Source: Thuidium tamariscinum
Taxonomy: Eukaryota > Streptophyta > Bryopsida > Hypnales > Thuidiaceae
Assembly: GCA_947034885.2 (NCBI GenBank)
Contig: OX344754.2
Span: 16,076,501-16,140,500, forward strand
Direction: 5' to 3'
DNA length: 64,000 nucleotides
The notes beneath the pieces are model-generated. The model did not search any database, was not told where the DNA came from, and saw only the letters and a program-made list of their open reading frames with translations. Position 1 is the first letter of the stretch. The number at the start of each line of letters is the position of its first letter. Shown here piece by piece: positions 22,976 to 36,016 of the stretch. A program made the position numbers and the translations under genes.

Positions 22976-25140
22976 TAAGCCATTGATGATATTTAAATCT
23001 ACTATGTTAAATCCTTCAAAGGTCTCCTCAATTTTATTTGAAATTCATTTTTTTTTTGAACCATTTTGATTTCTTAGTTTGTTTTCCATTGAATAAACTC
23101 TAAGAAAGAAACAAACAACAAGATTTCTTTTCAAAAGTTTATATAATATAGTTCATTGAAAAAATAATTTTATTTTTAATTTATATTTATATTTAATAAA
23201 AAATAATAATATTAATACATTTTTATTTTAAAATATAAAAATATAAAATCATTTTTCAAACAGATACTTTAACATATCATATCAAGGACGGTGTTGAGTA
23301 GAGAAGAGCGTGCTTCGAGAACACACAGAGTGTTTGGCTACAAGTTGTTGAGTATATAATAGTTAACTTCTAAAAACTTGAATCTTCACTTCATCTTTAC
23401 TTCAATTTTGATTTGAATCTTCTATGGGTTTATCATGTAATAGGTCCATAAAAATAAGGTAGAGGTGTATAATAAGAAACAAATCTTTAAAAGGATAAAA
23501 CAAGATGATCAAATCACGAGTTAATTGTTTAAAATATTGGCTTTTAAACTTCAAACCTACAATGACTAGGAAGTGCTTTTCATCGGTAGGAACAATATAA
23601 AAGATTGACCATGTGGATGATCAATCTCACTTTGTCATCACAAAGAAAATATGGGGTTAATAACTATTACAAGAATGACTCTATAGTTTGCAACCAAGTT
23701 TACAATGCAAAATTGAAATAACACTTGGCCTCCAAAACAGGCTGTAAAAAATAAAAAAATCACAACGAGCCTCCAAATTGACTAAGAAAAAAAACTACAA
23801 GCTACACACATGAATCTTCAATCTCCCCCCCCCCCCCATTGAATCTCAAATCTTCAAACTTAAGTCTTGAAATATTTTTTCATTCACAAATTTGAAGAAA
23901 TTTCAACAAAAACTAAAAAAAATTAAGCCCCATGCTTGCTGCAACCTTCAATGTAATGTCACAGATGCTCTACTAATTCAAATGCCAAGTGCTTTAGCAA
24001 TATAAAAAGCTAATAGCACAATCTAATTATTCACAAAATTTGAGTTTATTCTAAGATACAATTCAAAAGTTATTAGAAAGCAAAGTAGAGGTCTTCTTCT
24101 CTTTTACTCATCAACCACTACCTCTTTAATTCTTAATAATTTTTTATTGCAAGCTCCAAATACTAAATGTAAAAGCAATTTAGAAATCTCTCACTAATCA
24201 CTATAACTTATGAAAATATCACAATAATCTAAGATATTTTCTAAAAGTTGTGAGATAAAGTCTCGGCTTTCTCAAATAAAATAATATGAAATTTCTCAAA
24301 CTTTGCTACTACATAACTTTTGCATCATAGCTCCATTATATACAAAAAAAACAGAATTTAAAAAGCTAAAATATAATCTAGAACTTCTTAAAGTTTCAAC
24401 TTCAATAAAGAAATTGACCAAAAGTTATAGGCGTTTAAGATATGACTTCTCTTCTTCAAGCTCAATTTTTCATTCCAAACTTTGGCAACCTATAACCTCT
24501 TGATACGAATTTTAAATGATAAGTATAGTATCTTCTTAAAAAGATATAAACAAAAATAATACACCCTCCAAATATCAAGTCAAGAAATCAAGTAGTTCAA
24601 AAGTTATAACTTGTTGAAGCCTCTAATCTCTCAATGAAGATCCTTGAATCTTTACAATTTTAAACTTTTATAGCTTTTGACTCCCAACTTCAATCAAATT
24701 TACAAGTACTTTTTGAAAAGCTCTAAACACAAAAAATGTAATGTGAAAATTTCATTACTCAATTCTTCATGCTCATTGAGTTACATCAATCCAAAATTCC
24801 CCTTTAAATCCCCAAAACATACACACACTTCTCTCTCATCTACATGCAAATTAAGCATTTTTTTTCCTCTTTTCCTCTGCATCATAAATGAGAGGTGGAG
24901 CACATTAGTCCATATCCCTACCAAGATCCTACCTAAAATTCCAACTACATTCACATTCAAATTCTTCTTTATCTCTAAACCCCAAGCTAATTTTCATCAC
25001 CAACTTCTCATTTTACATTTATAATCATATACTGTGATTTCAATAAAATACTCAAAGTATAAAATTAAGAATTAACATCTAATAAATATTTATTAGAAGT
25101 AAAAAAACTAGAAATCCAATTGAAGCTTCACTTTATTTAC
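22976..25140. other. AT-rich intergenic DNA
   Basis: No gene recognised. It includes a run of 13 C at 23825-23837. The open frames at 24303-24503 and 24677-25024 are Ser/Lys/Phe-rich and look like translated AT-rich DNA rather than genes. Confidence 0.4.
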
Positions 25141-25149
25141 ATAAACTTG

Positions 25150-26960
25150 AAGATGCATTTGATTGTTACGGCGACATAATTAACACGATCTATTTTCGTT
25201 AAGGAATTGACTTACTTTTCTAACCATCGTTCGTGACCGCGACTTCCCTTGATAGGCCTAACTATACCAAAGTATTGTTCGTCGTTTAAACCCTCAAAAT
25301 ACCCTTCAAATGTCATTTCACAACTTCTGGATTCAACACACCTAACTTGCAACAAGATCTCTAAAGGTTAAGCATCATGTGTAGGACATTATCAAAATTG
25401 TCTAGTATCCTCTACGTACAGAACGTCATCTTGTCCTCTACCCGAATGACGATTACGCCGATTATATTATTAATTGAATTGACGACGTCCAAAAATATTA
25501 TTTCATGCATGACATGAATGTTGATGAAAATTACAACATTTAGTGTTTTTCATCAAGTCCCATCCGACGACGTGAACCCTATTTCAATACCAAAGGTAAG
25601 CGACTCCTTCACTTGACTCAATTTCACTATTCGTAGTCTCTCTTCGAAATAATTTACATCGAAATTTTGTCTTCCAAATGTGGTTTCCAGTCTTCGTGAA
25701 TCCTCTTTGATAAAATATGTTCCAAGTAGCCCCGCAAAGCAGCGTTGTTTTCAACAAAGTCTCCCATCTCACTGTACACAAGAAACCGAACATATTATAA
25801 CGCGCGGTATGAAGCACTAAGAGCATATATTTCAAAATGCGCAATTAAATGTCGTATGAGATTCTTTAGACCGCGCGGATGAATTTTTGACATCGTGATA
25901 ACCAGTTACCTAATAGTTCAAAACGCGCAGTATAAATTAATTCTCTTATTCTTCCAACCTGTACAGTTATCTTCTGCACGATTATAGGGTACTCTTGTTT
26001 TTACATTCGAGGGCATTATCCTTGTGATAGACAATTTTGGAAGTACTGTGAATGGTAGTGTTCTAAGCAAAGATGGTTTAGAAATAATACAATGTTCACA
26101 TACCTCAATAACAATTGGAATGTAAGCCTTCTTTTGTTGCAATCACTACCCACAAACTCCAAAACCTAGTACCTCCATGTAGTTTCTACGATCAATGTGG
26201 CCTAATCAAACTCTCTGCAATACACATTGCATGACAAATCAACTACACTGTGGAACCCTATTTATCGAACCATGTGGGTGGAATCAATGAAATATTGCAA
26301 ATTGATGTAATGGGTTAGCATTCGAAGTACATGAAAATCAAGCACTGCAAATGCACGCAGCAGAACGTTTCTACGCAAGTTCTACCAAGTTCAACTAAAC
26401 TATATTGTATACTGATTTCGTCATTGAAAAAATAAATTGAAGCACACAAGACAATCGAAGTTCCAACGAGGGTTGGTCACAGACATGGACATTTGCAAAC
26501 ATACAAAGAAATGAAATAACTACAAATGCAAACAAGTTCAATGGAGTAGAGAGAGTAAGAATCAGTCACACAAAATTGAAGACAATTACCTTTGAATATG
26601 AAGTTCGGATCTCCATTCAACGAAGACGAGGTGCAATGCAACGGCGAACCTATGTGGAGGGAAGTGTATGGGAAAATTCTAATGGCTACGAGGACACGCA
26701 CCAGTCGTCATAACACTGAAGACGCCGCCGCCGAAAAACACAAATGAATCGGGAGAAATAAAATTGCATTCGGCGAGAGAGGAAGAGAGAGCAACATGAC
26801 GATTTCAAAATGAGCGTTAGAAACCCCACCTGGCCAACATGACAACCACTCGAAGCAAGCTGGTTCGGCACATCGGCTAAGGTCGGGCCGAACTTCCCCC
26901 GAATGTGATTCCGAAGCTTATATTTCTGAACCTATACCAAATTTGATGCGGAGCTTTAGA
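25150..26960 (-). other. CpG-richer block, possible minus-strand gene relic or non-coding transcript
   Basis: G+C and CpG are well above the surroundings. Reading the minus strand, a GC-rich leader-like segment (about 26960-26590) ends in TTCAAAG|GTAATTG. Acceptor- and donor-like sites follow (TTGCAG near 26214; GAG|GTATGT near 26104; TGTACAG near 25778). One stretch just below 25778 encodes about 35 codons starting MGDFVENNAALRGYLEHI before a stop. No family recognised. It could be a gene fragment, an old insertion or a lncRNA. Confidence 0.3.
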
Positions 26961-28660
26961 GGTCTCCCAAGGATCTACTAAAGCAAAGTGCGGTCTTCCA
27001 TGGCCGTTAAATTTGTACATTCATTTTCAAAATGGAAGATTAATTTTCTAGATAATCATAAGAAAATACTAATTATTTTTTACAAAATGAATGAATTGTA
27101 ATACAAATAGAAGTTGTTGAAGGTTCCCGTGCTACCATTGCTCCACACTAGGTTGCTTCAACGATCAAGAAAGCCTAACTTCATCTTAAGGATGCTCATG
27201 TGACAATATAAAATCTCGCAGCAAAAGAGGTCGATCTGGCAGTTGGAATAATGAAAGTTTAAATTCAACTTCCGGTTGAGGCTCTTCATCTTGAAACTCA
27301 GAAAAAAACCCTCTAGTTCAGCATTTTAATTCTAAAAAGGAAAGCAAATTCACTATTGAAATTCAATGAAACTCTAAGGTAAAATCGTGTTCTTATATAG
27401 ATGTTGTACATCTCAATAGAATAATGTTATCTTAAAGTTATTCAAAGAATTAACGTCACCTTAAAGCTATTCAATAAAACATATTATAATATGTTTGTAG
27501 ACTATATATAAATTTACAACTGGACAATGGACGTTCCCCCGATGACTAATGTAGAATCAAAAATACTTAGGACATCCCACGTCATGGAGGAGTCTTTTCC
27601 AAATAATCAAAATGATTTTAAATTTTTATATTCAAATAATTTGTTTATTAATATTAATTATTTTTTATCATCAATTTTACAAATTATACTAGTATCAAAA
27701 AAACTTAATGAACTTAATTATTCTTTATAATCATTTCTACTAATGATAATTTGGCTTCAAAATGGCCTAAATCCAATCAAATGAATGAAACAATGTCACC
27801 ATGCTAAAAAAATGGCAACAAAAAGTATTTTGAGAAAAAAATTAAAGACCTTACATATCTTTCCAAAGACATTCACCTCCTTCCATTTTTCTTATAGTAA
27901 GTATATCAATTAAGATTTTCATCCTAATTGTCAATTTTTGACTTTCTATACTAGTTCAAAACTTTAACTTTTGGAAAAAGACTCTAAACCACAAATAGAC
28001 TACGTAATTAAATTTAGAAGGCTATTTCAAGAGTGAGATACCTTTTTTTTCCATTGCAAAATATCATCAAAACTTACCACCAACTTAAAATCAAAATGGG
28101 ATAGAAATCCAACTTTTTGAGTTTGACTTTTGGGAAAAATTAACTAGTTTAGGATCTTTAATTGGTACAATGAAAGTAAGAAAAGACCTCAATTTGGCTT
28201 CATTCTAATTTAGTATGTTTCCAAAATGCCATTCAACTTCAATGTAATCTTTAAATTTGTTAAAAATTTGAAGAATCTTATTGATTTGAATATTTTTGGC
28301 TATTGAAGTGTCTTGAAATTTTGAGAGCATCTTATTAATATGAAATAGGCTAAAATATTTTTTAGTGAGATTTTAGAACAACATGGATAAGCTCTAAAAA
28401 TTTTCCATTGTAGAGCAAACTAATTGAATATTAAAAAAAAGATCTTATAAAAAATTTAAAAAATTTAAATTTTCTTGTGGAAATTTTGATAGAATCCTTC
28501 AAAAGATGCAAAAGCTCGTATCTGTAAAATTTACAGTGGTGAAGGGAGAATAAAATCTTATTATCTCCTTTAAGTTTAGATTTCAAGAAATCTTTTATAC
28601 ACAAAAGAATTTGGCAAATTAATTGTGTTGTTAAGTTCTTAGCATATATTTTATGTTAGA
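26961..28660. other. AT-rich intergenic DNA
   Basis: No feature that I can support. A 67-codon frame at 27527-27730 has no recognisable features. Confidence 0.4.
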
Positions 28661-28860
28661 GGGTTGTTGCAAAAAATACTTCACATTTTTTGTTCGAAAT
28701 GACCCAAATACTACAATATTGTGACTTTTAAAATAATTTTAAGAAAATGAAATGAAATATAGATAATTTATAAAGCACTCTTAATAGTACGAGAATGAGA
28801 ATTTTGATTATTAAAAAGTTGTGCCCCCTCAAAAAGTCATAGAAAATGCAAGAAAATCAG
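28661..28860. mobile_element. Decayed left end of the GGGTGATTGC element family
   Basis: It begins GGGTTGTTGCAAAAAATACTT, an altered form of the 726-bp element's end (GGGTCGTTGCAAGAAACACTT). The next ~180 bases align loosely with that element's interior (GACCC, ATATAGATAATTT, AATGAGAA). No right end found. Ancient truncated copy. Confidence 0.5.
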
Positions 28861-31785
28861 CACATTAGAATTTGATATTTAATAAATAGTATTCTTTTTA
28901 AACTAAAAAAAAGTTCAATTTTACGAGCCCCTTTAGAAGGCTCCTAATGAGTGCTTAGATGTTAATCCATTCTACTTTTTAAGTGATGAATCTTTTTGTG
29001 ATAGTTTAAAAATGATTCACACTAACGCAATGATTTTCAAAGCTCTAACTTCATTTCTAACATTAGAAGAGATTTTAAGAATAAAAAATACCACAAGTTC
29101 TTGAGAGTTTTTAGACTATGAGAACTTGTTACATCAACAATCTAACATGGCTACGGGATTGCTACACTTGATAATATTAATAATTTTTTACTTAGTTTTT
29201 TAAAAAATTTAAAATTTAATTTCAATTGTTTCAATAATTTTTTAATTTAAAAAAATTAAGTATTGTAACTATGAGCAACTAATTTTACAACAAGGGAACA
29301 ACCTTGAAATGGCCCTTCTTTGTCCTCAATTCTCTTTTAATGTTTTTCATTCAATGAACAAATTAACTAAGTCATTGTGGTTTTTGAAACAGGAATCTAT
29401 AAACTAAATCTAAAAATTTTAAGTTGGAGAAAATGTCATGCCAAATGTTTCAAAAAAATAAAATTCATGAAATTTCAACATTCTTAGCTAAACTTATGGC
29501 CTCATGAAGTTTTAATTTGAAATACTAAATCAAGCTTCATTCGTGATTTTTCATAAACTCAAACATTAAAATGAACTGAAGATTTTTCCTAAGTTCTTAT
29601 GTGCATTTTTTTTCTTAACTTTTGAATTTGATCTTGGATACTTGATTTTTTATTTCATTTCATTTATTTTCCATCATAAACTTCATCATATTCTTTTTTT
29701 CAAGATTTTCAAGTAATTTTCAAACAATACATTAGATTTAGGCTTTCTTGATCTTCTTTTATAAGCCTCTAACTTTAACCTACTCTAAATTCTTCCTACT
29801 CTTTCTTCTAAGTTTTTAATTTAGCATCTATTCTTATTTAAAAGGTTGTAGTACTTCTATTTTGTTATTATTTCAAAATTTTCAAAATTTAATCTTACAA
29901 ATTTAATTTTACCTATCAAAAATTCTTTTTTTTTAACTATCCTAATGAGAGTTGTTCATAGATAAAGTTCAACCACTAATTAGAACCTCAAACTTCATTC
30001 ATTAATTGTAGTCAACTTCTAAATCAAATTTAATTTGACATTTATAATTTAGAGATTTTATTTTATTTAAGCTTTCATCTTTGTCTTTTTTTGATAAAAT
30101 TAACTAAGTTTCATCCAACTTGACCTTTAAAATTCATTTAGCTATATCTTCAAATTTTTAAGTATCTTTATTTTTTTTAAATCTTTAAATCTCTACTATA
30201 AGGTTCTAAAATTAAACTTAGAATAAAACTTGACTCTAATGGTTTAACTTCATTTTAATTCTTAGCTACATTTCAAACTTGCTATAGCAACGTACCTTAA
30301 ATTTTACTTTGTTAATAGAGTAATCAAATATGATCTCAAACTCTTCCTTTTGCACCATTTTGTTTGAATTCAAGAATTTAGGTTTTTGGTATAAGGTTTT
30401 GAAATTAAAATTCTAACTACTACTGCATTTTATATTCTCTTTGTCTACCTTTACTTTTCTTTCGTTTCCAGCTTTTCTTCTTCCCTCTTTTCTTTTACAC
30501 TATTCTATTCTATTATTTGTATTTTAATAGTTGACTTTGAAATAGAATAATTAAAACACTTTCTTCAACTTCAAGAAAATAATTGAAAATAACTAGGTTC
30601 TTGCCCTCTATCCACATCAATTTTTTTTATCCTGCAAGTCTAATACTTCTTCCGAATTCTTGAGATTTTTTCTTATTTTTATCTATTTTTAATTCTTCTT
30701 CAATAATTAAACTATCTCTTCATTTTTACTTGCAAATGTCTTTTATAAGAAAGTTTCAACATTCTTATCTTCTTGCTTCTTTCTTTAATCAACGTTTTAA
30801 TTTTCAGTATTTTTTGTGGTTTGTTGTAACTTCTATCTCTCATACTAAGACTTGTATTTAGACTATATTGAACCTTCTCTTTACTCCTTTGGCTTCCCTT
30901 TTATTCTTTTATATATCCTTTCTCTTACATTTTTATTTTATTTTTCTAATTTAATTTTTAATTTTCAACTAATTTTTAATTTTCAACTAAGTTTTAAATC
31001 TTAAATCAAATTAGTTAAGTTCAAATAATTTAAACAATCAAATAAGCCTAAACAAGGCCTCACCACCTTGCTTGTGTCTTTATGCCCTTCTTTCCTTTAT
31101 CAAAGGTCCTATCACATGACAAAAGCAGCTTCTTCAACGTACTACAACTAACTGGCACTTTGATGATGAATTGAATATATGACACACTATAACTAGTTAG
31201 GCCCTTGTGAATTCCCAATTGGATACCAATATAAAGGCTGCAAGCTAAAAATTGGTTGAGACACTATGAATTACTAATTGTATAAAAATATGTGGTAAGT
31301 TATAACTGATTGAAGTTGATACCCAAGTGGGTTGTGGATTGGGTAGAGATATGTAACAAGTTATAACTGGTTGTATCTTTAGAGAATTTTTAACTAAATG
31401 TGAAGCATCAAGCAAGTGGAAGCTTGTGATTGTCTCATTTTTGTGTAAATAAATTTTTTTTATAGTGATTAGTTCAATTAATTTATTGAATATTGATTCT
31501 AAATTGCAATTTTAGGCTTGCAAGCCTTGTTATTGATTTTTATTTTTTATTTTTTTTAGACACTAAAATTAAATTCATGGTTGCTAATTTTTGGATGTTC
31601 AAATAAAATAGTAATTTGGAAACTATACAATAGCTAAACAACTAAACTAATGAACTAATTTGACTTGGTTGTCACTAGTTTTAAGAGATTAAACCCTGTC
31701 ACTATTTGTTTTTTTGTTTTGAAAACAAAACTATAGAGGACTAAGTTGAAACATACTTTGACTACTTTGTGAATTTTTTTTGACA
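28861..31785. other. AT-rich intergenic DNA
   Basis: About 2.9 kb of T-rich DNA with no gene or clear repeat boundary. A GATAAAGTTCAACC...AAACTTCATTCATT stretch near 29961 recalls the repeat at 20.2-21.7 kb. Confidence 0.35.
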
Positions 31786-31789
31786 TATG

Positions 31790-32000
31790 CCTTCAAAGCT
31801 TTATTGTAGTTGAAAAAAAAAACGAAATACTCCTAAAGATTTAAGGTTTATGGTCAAAGCTTTGCCGTAGTTGAAAGAAACAAAGAAAATATTCCTAAAG
31901 TTTTAAAGTTTATGGTCCAAGTTTTGTTGTAGTTGAAAAAAATAAGGAAAAAAATTCCTATAATTCTTAAAGCATGAGATCAAAGATTTGTTGTATTTTT
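31790..32000. repeat. About 62-bp tandem repeat, four diverged copies
   Basis: The phrase AGCTTTRYYGTAGTTGAAA recurs at about 31797, 31858, 31920 and (degraded) 31984, each followed by TTCCTAAAG-like text and GGTCAAAGC. Confidence 0.7.
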
Positions 32001-32460
32001 GTTATTCCTTAAATTTTAACAAGCTTTTAAACAAAGGAGGTCAAAGCTCCACCATTTATAACAATACCAAGAAAAAAAATACAAGATTTTAGACAAGGTT
32101 AGTTCATAAACACAAGTTAGTACAACTTACAAGATTACAACATCATGTTTGTACAAAACAAATATATGAAAATTAATACAAACAAATGCTGTAAAACAAT
32201 ACTCAAAACTAAAGACTAGACATCCTTCAAAGCAGCATTATCAAGATACAATGCGACATGCACATTGCACAACAAGAATAAACAATGTTCAAAACAATAT
32301 CAAAATGAATCAATATATGTTGAAATTTTTTGTTGATTAGTACATCATGATTGAAGCAAATAATTCACTTAGCTATATTGATTTTATTTCAAGATTTGGT
32401 CAATTTTTAGTATTTAGAAATCTAAGTATAAACTATCAATTCTACCAATCTACCATTCAA

Positions 32461-33330
32461 TGTCAATATTGATTTTGGTAGTTGAGAATGTCGGAATGTC
32501 TTCAAACTTGGCTGTGCACTTATTTAGCATACAGAAATCTAATTTTATTTTTAGTGAGATTTTATCGCAATATATGTAATTTCTAGGAATTTATGAATAT
32601 ATTTGTCTGTAGTTGGCTTCCTATGAAGTCAATGTGAAATTGCGGAAAAATCCAAAATAAATTGGGTAACATCTAAGATACTCTTAGATTCTAAATGCAA
32701 GCTCCACTTTTGTTTGCACTTGTCTATTTTTAGTAATTTGAAATTACTTTGCTTGATTAGACAATTTAATTTTCGATACCCGGGAATCTTAGACAATTGC
32801 TTGATTCTTCTTGGCTTCTAGCAATCTAGCATGCTCCTATCCTTGGAGCATCTCTCTGTAGTCTTCAATTGTCAATTCCACCATCTTCGATGTTCTGATA
32901 CGTCAACTCTCAAAGTTACATGTAAAGGTTTTTACTTTCAAACCCAATTCATATGGAAATTCGATTTAGATTCTTGTAGACTCTCTAGACCTATAATAGA
33001 CTCTATTGGCTTAACCAATATTCCATGTCCATCCTTAAAAGGTTGATTTTGTACAAACAGACAATAAGACTAACTAACTCTCATATCCTCACATCTCTCG
33101 AAATTACTAATTGTTCTCTCAAATTCACTTTTTAAGACTTAAAACGATGGAAGTTGCTAGATTTAGGAATTTTCCACCTTCTAAGATGTTTCTTCATTAT
33201 TTTGGTAGAGACTACTATTAAACTACTCCTAACTCTCTTTTTATGTATTTTTCTTCAATAATTTGATTAAATTTTGCAAAACATTCAAAAAAAATAGACC
33301 CAACATTTCAAATGCCAACTTGAGGGCTTA
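32461..33330. repeat. 0.87-kb direct repeat, copy 1 (uninterrupted)
   Basis: Matches 40483-42092 over its full length in the same orientation, with many substitutions. Shared landmarks include GGTAGTTGAGAATGTCGGA, CTTAGATTCTAA and CATCCTTAAAAGGTTGATTT. Unlike copy 2 it lacks the 726-bp insertion. It could be one LTR of a retroelement or simply a dispersed repeat. TG...CA ends are not evident. Confidence 0.75.
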
Positions 33331-34320
33331 TAGATCCCTTTTTGTACTCCATCAGCTTTCACCGTGATAGGCCACAATGCCACATAGAGAGGCACCACTA
33401 GCCTTGGGAGGGTTTATTTTTTCTAATCTCATGGTCTTATTTTGGTCTTCTTCAGTTTTACTCTGGTCCTCCGGGCTTCTTCTAGTCCTTCAGGATTTGG
33501 CCCTTTGGATATTTATAGGTTTAGGATATTTTGGAATTGAGTACCAACAAGAAAAAAACTAACTAAAAATTAACTAATATTTAAGCAAAAGGAAACAACC
33601 AATTAGCAAACTAATTTTTATGGGATTTTTGGGAATCAAGCTTAAAATGGAAAAGGAGGAAAACAACTAATCACAAAATATCAAGAGACATTGTTAAAGG
33701 CCAATTAATTATACGACTTCCGAAAAATGATAAAGTTCTACAATTGAATTTTTTAATCAATGATTGTAATTCAAAGTATAATATTTTGGCCTTGAGTCTC
33801 AGAGATTTTATTTTTTTGATTAAATTTTGAGAGACAAAAGAGCTATAGCTCCATCGTACGAGGCAATTCCAAATACAATGATCGTAATTTAGTATTCTAA
33901 GGATTTAAGCGTAGAAGGAGGTACACATGACAATGTTTAACCGAACTTTGACACTAGAGGCTCAAAATTTCCATGAACACTTAATATTTTAAAACTTGAA
34001 AAGCAAAGGAGGTACGCATGGTAGTGTTTAATCAAACTTTGGTACCAAAATCTTAAAATTTTTACAAAAGAGTAGCTAAATAAGAGATTGAGGTCAAGCC
34101 TCTAGCACAAAACAAAGAAAATAAGAATCAATTGAAGGGACTCAAAGCCTTCAAAGTTCAACAAGAAAACAAAAGAAATTTGGCCAAGATCTTTGGTCCA
34201 AGAAGTGCTCCGACCATGTCAGTAGCATGAAATAAAGAGAAAAGAACAAAGTGTCAGTATGCGAGAAATGAGGGTATAAAGATTTAAACATTTCTGCACT
34301 AGTTCCACGCTTCTCCAAGA
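33331..34320. other. Intergenic DNA with a minor 94-bp direct repeat
   Basis: GGAGGTACRCATG is repeated at about 33917 and 34009 with matching downstream text. The 61-codon frame at 33377-33562 has no recognised features. Confidence 0.4.
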
Positions 34321-34365
34321 CTCTGTCACTTAAGGGTTAATACTACAAAAAAGAAAAATATGAAA

Positions 34366-34428
34366 TATCATATATATGTATAAGTATATATAAATATATG
34401 TATATATATATATATATATATATAAATA
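34366..34428. repeat. AT-dinucleotide-rich microsatellite
   Basis: Interrupted (AT)n run; the longest pure stretch is near 34400-34424. It lies just beyond the 3' end of the dioxygenase-like gene. Confidence 0.9.
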
Positions 34429-34434
34429 ATAGGT

Positions 34435-36016
34435 CTAAAAATCACCCAAATGTAAACTACCATCCTTTAAGTTCTTCAGATAAGTAACCTTCTTCAACTT
34501 AAAATTGGACTTCTTCATAATGATGGTCTGTGGTGACTTTTTTCCCCTCTTTTCTAAAGAAACCTCAACAACTCCATCTGTTGGAAGATCTTGAACGATC
34601 TTCAAATGCTGAAACAGTGTGGCTTTCTGAAAGAAAGCCAAACCTACTTGTTTGTCATTTCCCATATATTGAGTACAATGAGAAAGGTCTTTTGCCCTAA
34701 AGCATAAGACATCACTATGCTTTGGAGCAAAAGTAACCTTTAATTTGGGAAATGCAAATAAGGATGAGTTTGTAGTCACCACGGGTTGACCTAGAAAAGA
34801 AAAACATTTTTAATGCAAAAATTCAATAAAATGAAAATAAAAAGAATTCACAATAATATTTAATGAATTTAAAATCGTACCTTTGTCAATATCTTTCTCA
34901 AGCCATAAAATAAAGCCCAAATCGCAGTCATCTTGGTCCACATGTGGCCTGCAATTGTAGTTCTTAATGACAACAAATGAAGTAAATGGGGATCCACCAA
35001 GACAAGCACTACCATTAGAAAATCCTTCTACAGTTATAATCCTCTTTAGATTTTTAAAAACACCTGGGTAAACTCGCTCTAAGTGCACTGAAATGAAATC
35101 CACCAATTCAAGTGCTAATGCACGAACATCAATGTTCTTGTGATGGTACCTGGAGAAAAAATCATACCAAACAAATAAAAATATCAACAAAAAATGCACA
35201 TAAAATAAATCAATAAATTCATAATAAATACAAACAAATTCATTCATAAAAACATTTTTCAAAATAAAAGTTTAGAATTGTACCATCTAAGATCCCCCAT
35301 TGCATACCGCATGCCAATTGTCTTTATCTTTGTCCCATCATTTTTCTCATACCGATCCACCTTATCACCAATCTTCTCCAAATGAGATGCCACTTTAGTC
35401 ATAATGGCTAACTCATCCATGGTAAAAACACCATCCTGGAAGTTGGCATAAAATATATCGGATATGAAATCATCCCGTAAAGTAATGGGACAATGTACTT
35501 GGTCAAAACCTAACGACTCTAGGTTTAAACCAATGTTGGTTGATTTTAAATCAACCAACCAAAGTTTGTGTCGAAAGACTTTCAACACACCTTGTTAAAA
35601 GTCTTCCTCCCCTCCACAACTAACAGCCCTCTCAAAGATTGCATGATTCTTAATGTGAGACAAAATTGTTTTCACCTTCCATTCAATAGGGCCATGCTGA
35701 AAACAAAATAACTCATGCTCATCATCAACTTGAAAAATGCCATGGGCACTTAAAGTTGGCATAAGATGGTAAATAGTCTGGTTGTTCACATGTGTTGAAC
35801 AACTATAATGAGTCTTTAACTTTGTAGGATGGATATGCACATCTTTCTTGCAATAGCCACAATGTTCAAGCCCCGAATTACTTCGTTCAAAACCTTTCAA
35901 AACCCGAGACATAGGGATGCTTTCAATTGATCCCCACCCATGGACTGTTCATCACCATCAACGCTATTGAGCTTATTTTTCTTCCGGTCCTATTTTCTGT
36001 CAACATTTTTACCCAT
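34435..36016 (-). pseudogene. Zinc-finger plus Fe(II)/2-oxoglutarate dioxygenase-like gene (TET/JBP-like?), copy 1, nearly intact
   Basis: Minus-strand exons 35284-35912, 34881-35149 and 34435-34790 join in frame with GT-AG introns to 417 codons. Residues 18-41 form a zinc-finger pattern C-x2-C-x13-H-x5-H. Residues 211-355 look like a double-stranded beta-helix dioxygenase: H279-x-D281 (CRPHVDQDD), an LGFILWLEK strand, an FAPKHSDVLCF strand and distal H337. No Arg or Lys for 2-oxoglutarate is certain (K346 or K355 are options). Codon 106 is TAA. The paralogue at 22 kb reads Asn there, so this is a lesion. A possible true N-terminus (MGKNVDRK, ATG 36014-36016, after a TAG acceptor) lies in another frame and has its own stop. 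Assignment to the TET/JBP class is my inference from motif spacing; a mobile-element origin is also inferred. Confidence 0.6.

Noticed and set aside
24677..25024. 115-codon plus-strand frame rich in Ser, Phe and Lys
   Set aside because: Low-complexity composition, no motifs, and no splice or promoter context.
34810..35262. 150-codon frame read as a single exon
   Set aside because: The first ~38 codons are hydrophobic translation of an intron; the real exon is 34881-35149, as the frame and the GT-AG junctions show.
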